Assembly: GCA_918807975.1 (NCBI GenBank)
Contig: OU964918.1
Coordinates: 46,360,477-46,424,476 of the forward strand
DNA: 64,000 bases
From: Aplidium turbinatum
Lineage: Eukaryota; Chordata; Ascidiacea; Aplousobranchia; Polyclinidae
Reading direction: 5' to 3'
The position numbers were made by a program, and so were the translations under genes. Positions 48,101-60,100 of the stretch are shown piece by piece; the first letter of the stretch is position 1, and the number at the start of each line of letters is the position of its first letter. The notes below the pieces were generated by a model. That model did no database searches and had not been told where the DNA came from. It was given only the letters and a program-made list of their open reading frames with translations.

Positions 48101-51100
48101 ACCTATGTAATAGAGACTCAAGTAGGAAAATTAACATCCAAAACAACGGCCGAACACTTCCTTTCGAAGCCACACCCACATACCTTGGAGTTCGACTTGA
48201 TCGGTCCCTTACATATCGCAAACACCTAAAACACTTACGCGGAAAAGTGACAGCTCGTACTGCTCTCATGAAACGTCTTGCTGGTACAAGGTGGGGTGCT
48301 AGCCCCTCAGTGCTGAGAACAAGTGGTTTAGTCTTAGTCTACGCCCCTGCTGAATACTGTGCTGCTACTTGGTGCAGAAGTGCCCATACTGACCTTGTCG
48401 ATGTGCCAATCAACAACTGGCTGCGAACTGTCACAGGTTGCCTCCGCCCAACTCCAACTGACTGTTTGCCTGTCCTTGCAAACATTGAGCCAGCTGCACT
48501 ACCGCGCCAACGTGCTGTTCTTTTCCTGAGCCGTAAAGCCCTAAACCCCGGCTATCTGCTACACGCAACCACGCTGAGATATCCACCAAAGCAGCGGTTA
48601 AAATCAAGAAAGCCACTTGTACGCGCTGCACAAGACCTTCTGGCAGCCTCTGGTGGAAGCCCTAGCACACAGTGGTGCCACGCGGCGTGGTGTGAACAAT
48701 GGTCAAGCAGCACTTCCCCACTTCGCCAAGTATTCAGATCCCCGTCCGAAAACCAGCTGGGACATGGCCTCTCTAGACTTGCCTCATCAAGGCGTAACCG
48801 TTTGCTCACTGGTGTTGGACGCTATGGTGCAGACATGTTGCGTTGGGGCTTGGCAGAGAGTGCTGCTTGTGAGTGTGGCAAAATGCAGACGGCAGCCAAC
48901 ACTATCAAGGATTGCCGGCTGTATAGACCACCCCATGGTATGGAAGGCCTAATTTCCATCGATGACGACACCAGGCAGTGGCTAACCAACGGATGCCCTG
49001 ACATATAGCGACAATACGAGAGAAGAAGAAGAAGATATAAGTAGCTAGTTTTACTATAATTTAATGAAAGTTTATTGGATTTCATCCACACATCAATTTT
49101 TCCTATTTCTCCATTGACATTTTTTTGGAGAATGACAGGCATTTATCTGACATATGAAAGTTTGAGTCATCAGCAAAAAGTGTAGTTGAAAAAGAAGATG
49201 CATTTGGAAGATCATTCACATAAAGAAGAAAAAGCAAAGGACCAAGGATTGACCCCTGTAGGACACCACATTTAACAACATTGAAATTAGAATTATTACC
49301 GTTAATTTTTGTACTTTGCATTCTATTTGTTAGATAAGATGTTAAAACGTTTAAAAACTTGCCGCAAAAGCCATAATGGTGAATTTTTTTTAAAAGTATG
49401 CCATGATCAACTGTATCGAAAGCTTTACTTAAATCAACAAAAACCGAGCATGTGTATTTGTGATCATTCAAGTTAGAAAGTAAATCATCATAAATTTTTG
49501 TCAATTCTAAGCTTGTTTAATCATTTTCACGAAAACCATGTTGAGCTGGGGTTAAAATATTATATTTGTCAACGTACATCTCAGCTAAATTTCACGAAAT
49601 TATTTAGTGAGGGACATTTACATTTCGAGCTCTGCATAAAAAAATAGGCTACTTGTTTTTGAGTTTGTAATTGGAACCCTGACCGCCTTCATCTTCGAAG
49701 CTGATTGATTGTAGCAAAATACTTTTTTGAAGAAAGGTGAATTTGTTCACATAACAAGCACAAAGGAGTTGCGGAATCGCATGGGAGACAACTACAAGCT
49801 GTACTTTGAAAAGGGCGTCTACTTGACTGAACCAATATGGAGTGTGCCTTATTTAGATGACTTTGGAATTGGTGAGACAGCAGTCAATTAATATCTATAG
49901 CAGGCCTATAAATTTCAATAACGTGGCTAAAAAAATCTTGAAACTCCAACTCATCTTCAAACAACTGTAACGTCACGATATGAGAAATGGCAGACCAAGG
50001 AACTTAGGTACGAGGTGGTGTACGCAGGGGGTCATTGAGCCATGGATTTAAAAGTTGCTTAGTCTATAGCACCATGGTTGTTATAATTTTGACAATACTA
50101 ACCCAAGCATATTAAATGCCGTACTCTACATCGTTAAATTACTGAATTTGCTTTTAAACGGGAGACAAAGCCCAATACCCCTTCCTTCCTGCGTGCGTCA
50201 CTGGATGTACCGGTAATATCAAAACCCATTCATGTGTTACTCTGAACTTACCAAAGCGTAAGCGAAGCCTATATGTGGGCATGTTTCTTTTCGCTATAAT
50301 ATAATATCCTTTTGTTTTAGAATGTGATAATACTTTTTTTCCTGTAGCCGTAACCTTTAGCCTATCTAGAATCAGAATTACTTAAAATTTTGTTAAGCCA
50401 ATGCCGAAAAGTTGCTTTAAAATACAAGAAAGGTAGCTTAAATTGCAATAGTTGTTTTTCTGAAATTAATAAGTTTGCAATCTTTCTTATGGTAAAACTT
50501 AAGGTTAAAGTAAAAACTACCTGTGCAGTGTGCAGCAGCAAAACGGCACAACTTTTAGCCAACCTGACCTGTTTCAACCTTCTTTGATAAAGTCACTCGT
50601 GCTGACTGACGTAATGTTGAAAATAAAGCGAATTATTATCATTCTCTCTATCTTGTGGTAGACTTATAGTTTGCATTCACCAGAGGAACGCGTGTTGTGT
50701 TAAAAAAAAAAAACTATTTGTGGTCAGGTCAAGTTACCACAGCAAGTCTTCCTGTTTACATAAATGGGAGTCTGATCGGAGTTGTTGCGATAGAAGTAGC
50801 GTTGGAGGATTTGTTTGCTAAATCAACCTATTTTTCTCCAAACGAATTTACATATTCCTTTATCACTGATAACACCGGTGAGTCAGCGCAAAATAATCTT
50901 TAGTGCTTTCACATTGTTAGTTTTATCGCGTTGGTTATACAAGGGGGTAGGCTACATGGAACGAATTTAACGTGCATTCAAAGTGTAGTTTACTTTATTG
51001 TTATAGCTTTGTTTTGATTGGTAAATACTTATTTTACATTTTTCTCTCAAGCGTACTTTTTACTTTTCAATTTTTCACGTGACTGTAGATTTTAAAATCA

Positions 51101-54100
51101 TCATGTTGCTTACCATGATGCCTGCGAGGCAGATTTTGTTTCTTTCCTAATCAATAAGCATGTTTGTAACATTAGATTGTGGGCCTCGGTAGAAGCAAAG
51201 GATATACAATAAATTACTATACGATATTTTATTTTTGATGCACTCTTTACAAAACAATAAGTTGAATTGAAAATTGCTAGTAGAAGGCTGCTCATAGCTT
51301 ACTGTCGCTCGAAGCTGCAGGTCTTTGTCTGGCTATCGTCATGAGCTAACATCAGAATAAAACAAACATGCAGGTCTGAGCTGTATGCATTGTGCAACCT
51401 TCCACTCGCAATTTTTAAATTTTTAGCCACTTATCTTTTTAAATAGGCTACTTGTTTTATTATCGTTTTTTCAAGTCGAATGTATGTAACTTTAAAAAAG
51501 TCGAATGTATGTAACTTTAAAAAAGTCGACTGCAGGAACGTTTTGGGCATTTTCCAGGATTACTTCTCAATCATCCACTCCTTCCACACCATGACGACAG
51601 AGATTCTCTTTATGTTTATGCAAGTGCTTTTGAAAGAGACAAGGGTTTCGGTGGCGTATTTCATGATATGCAAGCGTAAGGAAAGTTACCAACGATATGA
51701 GTTTGACAGTTGAAAAACGATTTGGAAAACACATGTTTTCAACTGGGTCAGAATATTCGAGTATTCATATGGTCACAAAAACAGTAAAAACATGTTTTTT
51801 TTCTTTGTATTTTTTGCAAATATGAAAACTTCTTCTGTCATTTTACCCTTTTGTAGAAAGGTGTGGCCTGATCAGGCATGATTTATCAGAAGCCCCAATT
51901 TGCTTCATGTACTAAAAATTGTCTCCAATGGCATACTGTACAGTGTACACAGGGGCGTTGACAAAGGGGTCTAGGTGGTACTTTTGGACCCGGGCCCGGA
52001 ATATTTAGGGGGCTCGGATTTAAAAGATTCTCCGCGACTTCCAACATTATCAAGATCTTAATACAATCAGATCTAAAGGAATTGCCATCAGAGGTTAAAA
52101 TAGCCACTTCAGCCGTCAGATGGTAAAGTACTGGGCCCCCATCCGGGTATAGTGATTTCCCTAACGACGAATTTTTTTTTTCAAAATCACAAAATATTTT
52201 TCTTTACCCACTCTTTCATTCTGAATATATATATATTTTTTGGTGGTAATCTCTTCTAGCTACTTGCGTCTACTTTACAAAGAATTAATTTCAGCCGAAA
52301 ACTCCAACAACTTTAAACATAGGCCTACTGACGAAGATCGTGATTGAGAGCAGGGATTTTGCGGTTTACGGAGAAATCCCTAATGCGTAATTGCGCAGTT
52401 GGGGAAATTCGTGGATACAACAAATCTTTGAGAATGATATTCCTCTAAATTTTCTACTTTGAACGGCATGTGTCATCCTCATTTCACTGCACATCAACTA
52501 AAGTTTGTACACAACCTTTATATTCATAACATTGTCGATGAAGGGGGCCCGAAAATAAATTGGTACCGGGCCTGAGAAATCCTGTCAACGACCCTGAGTG
52601 TACAAGCTGAGTTAGGCTACGTACAACTTAAAATGCTTTGCCGTAAATGCGTTGGAAGCCTCAGTGTAGGCGATGTGTTTTTTTGTTATTACAGAGGGCT
52701 TGATGGGAATGCAAGTTTTTATTCAACTAAAATTACAACGCACGGAGATAGCAAGGCTTATCTCGTCGAACTGAAGCGAGTCTTTGCCAGATACTTCTGG
52801 AACAAGGTATACCGTAACTTTCAAAGACAAAACTAATAAAATCTAATAGATTTGATTTTATTTTTTTTTACATTTGAATGAAGATTGGATGTTGCAACCA
52901 GAACTGGAGCTTTGAAACTGCTAGTGTAAACTTCGTGGCAGTATGAGACCGAATGTTACAAATTTTTCCCCTTTTTTTGTTTTGAACAATGTCGGACTTT
53001 TCATCGTACAAAATGTTTCAGATTAATTCTACAACATTCGCAATCTGTGTCGTAACAGTTGGAGATTCTATTGAAGTTCTTCCATCTCAAGAAGAGATTC
53101 AAGGTGGCACTCTGTTTTATCATCGATTCGACCTCGTTCCACCTGAAAAACCATGCGAACATCTGTCCATTCTTTCGTCAATGGGTAAGTTACCCAGCCT
53201 GTAAAGTATGTACGTATACTCTATAGACCTACGAGGTCATGACAACAAAATATTCAAGACTACAAACTCGTGCAAAATAGTTTGATGCGTTTTCAGCTTT
53301 AGGCCTACTGCTTGTTTTCGTGAGCAACCAAACATCACGATTGTAGCCTAATTGGGTAGCCTATAACGTTTAAATATCACATCAAATTTTAAGGTATTGT
53401 TAATTAATCCAGGTGAAACTTTTTTCGAAAAATATGGGTAAACGCATATGTACCTTTTTAAAAAAAAACTGCCCAATGCAGACTTACATCACTTTCTGCT
53501 TAGCCTACAACTTTCTACTACTCGATATAATAGCTCTGTTATTGGCTGTGGCACCATCTTAACACTTTTTAACGTTGTATATTCTTCACCATTTTAACAG
53601 ACAACTCTGCGCTTGTGTTAGCCCCACGGGCTTTCAGTGATCCTAATTATGTTATGAACCATGTGATGACAAAGACCGAGGTGGAAGAAATCAATGAATA
53701 TATTGAAGGAAAAGGAAAAAACACGTTACATATCAAAGTAAGTTTTTCTTTACTAAGCATTAAACAGTAAAACTGCAACAGATAGACCTTTTGGTGCAAT
53801 ATGCGTTTAATCATCATTTACAGTAAGCCACAACTGTTTTAAACCCTATGCTTTTATATAATTCACTTTTCTAAGCAAACTAATCTTGCAGGTAGGTTGA
53901 TTTTTGCACAATTTATTTGAGTGTAAAACAATGACCGCTTTTGTTATGTCTAGACTTATACCTGGTGAGTAAAAATTTTGAATACTGTAGAGTGTGGAGT
54001 GTAGACTGTAGAGCACTGGAGAGCTATAAGAAAGTCAATCTTTGTGGCATACAGTAAATAGAGGGAACAAGTATATCTAAAATGGGATTTTTAGTTCAGG

Positions 54101-57100
54101 TTTTGTTATGCTATTAACTGTGTTGTGCCACAAAGATCTTGGTAAAAACAATCAAAAACAATAATACTAGTAACTATTTATTGAGTTTCATTTTTGGATG
54201 GTTGCTTCACTAAAGTTGAGAAGTTGTTACGACGTTTTCGCAAAAAAAACAAAAAAGCGTTAGCTGGCATTATGGCAAATGAATATCAAATAGGGAGGAA
54301 TCAAAGACCAAATAGCTGTTGTTCATCATGCACAAGACTTTTGGTTACAACCAGATGAAAATAGTGATATTCAGAAAGACATTGCTTGGAGATATGTTGC
54401 TACTCGTGATGGAGTCTTTCACGTATTTCCAGGGCGCTTGTATCCGATAAACTTTGATGCCACAAAAAGACCATGGTGAGTAGCCTAATTCTCGCTTTTT
54501 TTGAGAATTATTACTTGGATACTATTAAAATTAGCCTAATTGCAAAAGTAGGTTTAATTTCCTTCCTTAGTGAAGAGGAAATTTTGCTACACCGCAACAC
54601 TCTTCTTTTCAAAAACGCTTTTGCTTATTAGACCTAGACCGCACAAACACAAGATGAAATAGCCAATTACACTGTAGCAGAGTTGGACCAATTACAATTG
54701 CAATTGTGCAGTCTTGCAACTCTACATACAATTGAAATAATAATTTTGATGCATAAGCGTGAACTATTCTGTAGAGCAGGGTTACTCAACTAATCTTAAC
54801 AAAGGTCCGGTTTGACAAGTTGAATATTTTTTGCGGTCCGGAGAATAAGGTGTTTCACACGCAACCACGAAAGTTAAACCATCTGTACTAAACCACTGAT
54901 TTAGGTAAAATGTAACTCAAATTGGATTTCTGAGAAAGTGTTGGGTAGTCTGGGAGTCGAAGCCCCCCAGCAACTAGAATAGTCACAGTAAAAATTGCTT
55001 CCTCCCAGTAGAAATCGATTCGCATCGCGGTCCGACGGTTGAGTAGCCCTGCTGTAGAGAAAAAACAAATTAGATTTAGCCTAGATCGGTTTTAAAACAT
55101 TGTGTAAATAAAAGAGTGTCCGCCTCTGAAGCCCATTTTGTTAACTCGTCAAGTATGCAAAAACCACCAGGACAAATAATTATTTCTAAGAAGCCTTCTT
55201 AGTCCGAAGGTAGACTTTCATAATGATCAATCACTGTTGTAGTGCTCATTTTTCTGTGCTTGTGTGAGAATTGTAATATGAAATAAGTGAAACTAAGCTA
55301 TCTTTTGGCTTCCTGCTTAGCTTTTCATACAGATGGAAAATCAGTGAAGCACTTTTTCAATTTAAATTTTAGTGAAGCAGTGGTTTGGTTTGTTCTCTTC
55401 TTTTCTGTGTTAAGTAAGATTTCTTTTGATTGCAGAAAGGGTCCCACTAAATATTTACCTACTTTAACGTTTTTGTTAAAGAGAAGTCATAGCTATATTT
55501 AGTCATGAGTAAAACTGCTGCAAAAGCGCGTTGCTACAATCAGAGGGGTTGTAAAACAAAAGCAACTCAACCAGCAAAGCTGTCTGTGTGCAGACGCTGA
55601 ATCAATGTAAAATTTGACTAACTTGCCTACTGAGAAGAAATTGCTATTTTTATGGTTAGGTATGAACAGGCATTAGCTCATCGAGACAGAACGATCAGCG
55701 TCACTTATCCACATCTGGATGCAGGCACTGGACTTGCTGTGGTCACTTTAAGCAAAGCATTGTTTTATGGAAAGTAAGTTGCAGTCTTCAATTGCAACTA
55801 CCCTACTGTTGCTTTTTCGATATTATTTTCACTTTATTTGCAGATGCTATAAATTAAAATAAAACTTTTTCCTTTAAAGCAGTGATTTTCAATATTTTAC
55901 TTTCTTTTATCTACTTGCTTTTAAAGATGCAATAAGATTATTCCTACTAATTTGCTTAATTTTTGATCAAAACACTTAGGCTACTTATGATACAGCAGTC
56001 TATAGGCTACGGCTATGTTTTTACTGCTTCAGTAAATCTACTCAATGGGATAATAAAATATAATCCATATCGCAGAATATATCATCAACAGAAAACCCTA
56101 GGACTAGAGCGTGACCTCCGTGATCTAGATTGCGTATAACCTAGGCCTACCTTGCAGAAAAGCCAGTTATATTTAATGTGCACAGTAAACGGTAATAATC
56201 TCTTCAATTTTGTCAACTGTTTCTCAGCATTTAAACGCCCACAAGTAGGCTACAACTTTTATAAAAACTGTAACAGTGTCTTAAAATTGTAGCCTACTGT
56301 AGTCATTGATTTTTAAAGTAAAATCTTGATTACGGTATTCGGTTCTTCTTTTTGAGAAAGGCTTACGAATTTGAAGCAAGCTTTAATACGGTTGGCGTGC
56401 AAGGTTGCGGAAATTTAGGACGCTTAGTGCAGGCAAACTTTGGTAACAGACTGTTGAAGCATTACTCATTTGCGTCAGTTAAAATTTTAGCATGTAGGCT
56501 AAGCTAGAACTATGTTCAGCTCATCGGGTGAGCATGACCACAACACAAATGAAGTGTTCGGAGTAATGGCTGCGGATATTCTAGCCTCCCATTTTAATGC
56601 TTTGTTCTTCAATATGTATCCCCTTTGTAAAGATGCAACACAGTTCAGGTAAGTTTTTAATATATTTATCCTAAATTTTATTCATCAACTACTGACGATG
56701 ATGCAGAGTCACTGATTATAGACTCTTTAATTTTTATCTGTGAAAAACATTATCATTTTTATTATGCCTGGATACAAGCGGAAATATAATTAAATAGCTA
56801 CCAATTAAATGTGTTGGAACAATCCAAGCCCAACGCTTGTGATAACCAGGCCGAGCATAAATTACACCGGAACCAATGAGATCCCTGGGCACCAAACCAA
56901 GACACTGCGTCACTTTTGTCGGCCGCGTAGCCGAGTGGTGAGGACGTCTGCGCGACGTTCGAAAGGACGTGCGTTCGACACCGCTCCAGACCACGTGTCT
57001 CGGCAAAGGCACTTAATGGCAAGCCAAAATAAAGGGAGCAGCTGACTCGAAGACAATATGTCACTTCGCTACTTCCTGTCGTCTGTTTATCGCATCTGTG

Positions 57101-60100
57101 ATCGCAGTGTACTGTATGTTATCGCAATGGGCGCAAATAAAAACACGATTATTATTATTATTATACACTTCTGAGCAAAACGTTCTAGGCTATATCCTAA
57201 CAATACTGGGTATGGTTTTGCTAAGTTTCCGGAACAATTACTGTCCAGAACTACCCTACACCTATGAATCTCCCTGTCAACTGTACTGGAGATAACTGCC
57301 AGATGCCAATAACATTCAAAGCAAATATGTAGGATCAAGTAAAGTGGCTTAAATTTCTGGAAGGTAACCTCTTGAATTTGACTTTACTTGATGAAAGCTA
57401 AATTTGGAAATTACTAATGATTGCTGTTCCTCCATAGTGGCTTTTGGATGTTTACTACAAAGGCTTAGAATATAATATGGGCACTGCACAAACACCATTA
57501 GGCCCTTCAGTGAAACACACCACTTCTCTACAGTGAAATAGTTTGAATTCACGTTTTGATTGGATAACATCAGGAAAAATAAAAATATAGGCCATCAGGC
57601 AAAATAGTTAAAACATCGTAATTCAATTTATTTTCTATTGCAAATTGATCAAGGAAATTAGTAGACAAGAAAACATATCCAACCTTAACCGATTGGTAGG
57701 CTAAGTTAACAATTGTGTTAATTATTGCGAACTGTTTTCTTCTACTCCACTGACCAATAATAATCTTTAATAGTTTAATTTAATGTTTCAATTTTTATTT
57801 ACGCTATTTTTTGTACACAGGTGTTTGCTGATTGATGTTGCTGGCACGGTACTTGTTACTAACGAAATAGGCACAGACTACACTCTTATAAAGGAATTAT
57901 ATGCAAGGCATGACGGGGAAACCCATCTGACAAAACTGGAACCGGAAATGTCGAGTGTGCTTATTGGCGACAACGTTTTGCATAAAATCAATTGCTCCAA
58001 GAATGAAGCAGGATTGTTTCAACGAATGTACAGGGTAGCTTTTTTAGGGCTTTTCAATCCTTTCTTTAAAATAGTGACATTAAATATTTTAGAATTTTCT
58101 TTAAAATTTCTTTCCTTAAAACTTCAGGACCTGATGAAACGTTAGCTGAGTGATAGTTCTTCGAAAATTATTACATCACTAAAAAATAGGGTAGGCTAAT
58201 TCTTTTGCGTTTAGATCAAAGTACCGATAAGGTAAAATCATGCGTCATTGTTTTATTCTGGGATTCCTTTTTCTAAATTTGTTTTGAAATTTAGATTTCG
58301 TTGGACCAAGAAGGGTATCGCGGGGTTTTCAAGACAAGCTTTTTCAACGCTTTTGTCTTTCAACTTAGTCCTGTCGCCAATACCAACGTATTTATCTTGG
58401 TGAAGTTTTTGACGGAGAGTACTTGCGGAATGGACCTTTTCACATGTCCTTGTTCAAGCAGCGTAGGTGTCTAAGCAGTTTATAACTCTCTTTACTTTCG
58501 TTACTTTTGTAAGTAGGCTATGCTTGAAATTAAAGTAGGAATATAAAGCCAGCCAGGTCACAGTCTACAAACCCTACATTGTTTTTCTTTTAATATAAAA
58601 GTATGTGCTGACGGAAAGGCATCATGAAAATAGCAAATGCAGTAACCTACATTTAAAAAAAAAAGCCCGATTATTAGCCTACAGGATGAGTATAGGCTAG
58701 GTATAACCTATTACCTCATGCAGCCTTACCTGGGTTTTTCGCTTACAAAGATGTTCTAAGGTTTCATGTCATAATATTTTAGGGTTGCATCACAAATGGA
58801 ACAGAAGAAGGCAATTGTGAATGTCCTTGTGCAACCGGTAACCCTCATTACTTCTCATGCGCAAACAAATACACCGAAGAGTGAGTGATGTCTCGGTAGT
58901 GGCTTCTTTTAATAGGCTACGCTGTGTGTCGTAGGCCTACTCGTAAGTTGAACCTTGAAGTGGTTTGAACCTTTATCCTCGGACTGAGAAAGCATATACC
59001 TTCCTTAAATAAAAAAAATCATGCAATTTTTCTCCAACTTTAGAATTTTCTCCCAAGCCTCTTTTTAAATTTTTGCTTTGTAACTATGGTGGTTCTGCCA
59101 AGTATTTTTTAAATTTTCAAAAATCATGCACCGACATCTTTTTTGCTTTATTTACCAGGTGGCACTGAGTTTCAATATCACAAGGGTTGAAAAACGAATT
59201 CAATTTAAACCAGAAAATTTTAGTCAGACTGTTAGCCACCTGCTAAGGGGGAGCTTATAAGAGGAAGCAATCGCCACCTTCTACCCAAAAATTTTATCTC
59301 TCTCCCCGACAAAAAACATAATAGCCTACTCCCAACACTTAAAAAGTCAACCACGATAGCTCAGTTGGCTGGCGCGTGACTTCATCAACGCAGAAGCGTC
59401 AAGATCAATCGGCGTTGATTCGACTCTCGGGGTGTGCGCTTGAGCAAAACATTTCAGGACTGCTCTCCATTCAGCGGCATCTAATGGATGGAGTATAATT
59501 TACCGGCAACAACACTTCAACAATCGGAAAACTTCATTCTGTCAATCTCGGTAACCGGCTCTGTGTCAAAAACCTCTGTCTACATTCTACAAGTATGCGA
59601 AACTATGGGAAGGGCGTGTGATTTGATATGGAAGGTCAGTTAATACACCTCCCCCTCCCCTTCCAGGTAAAATTAAAACTTTTTGGAAAAAAAACTATTG
59701 CCAGCTAGCGATAATTCAGGGTAAAAAAAGCAGTGAAAACATAATTTAATGAATTTTCCCGAAAGACAGTGACTTTCCTGAAAGACTATGCTATTAGCCT
59801 ACACTCTATAGTGCAGTTTTGAACATTCTTTCTGATTCACTTCACATAATCTATCAGCACCAAGTTAGTATTGATTCTAAGGCGATAACCAGTCGGCCAC
59901 TGAGCTGGTTAGTTGTGTTGGTAATGATTCGATCAGTAACCTATTGTAGCCTAATTAGCCTGCCAACGAATCCAATTCGCCTTAACAAATATCAAATGCT
60001 TGCTAATTGACAGCAACGCAATGTGAAATTAAAGTTGGAAACTTTCTAAAGTCTGGGCTTTGCACATAGGCGTAGCCAGGGGGGAGGGGGGCGAAAGGGG

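Noticed and set aside
59347-59430. tRNA gene
   Set aside because: A and B boxes are good, but the acceptor and anticodon arms do not fold and the downstream body is shared with 61508, so it is a SINE head.
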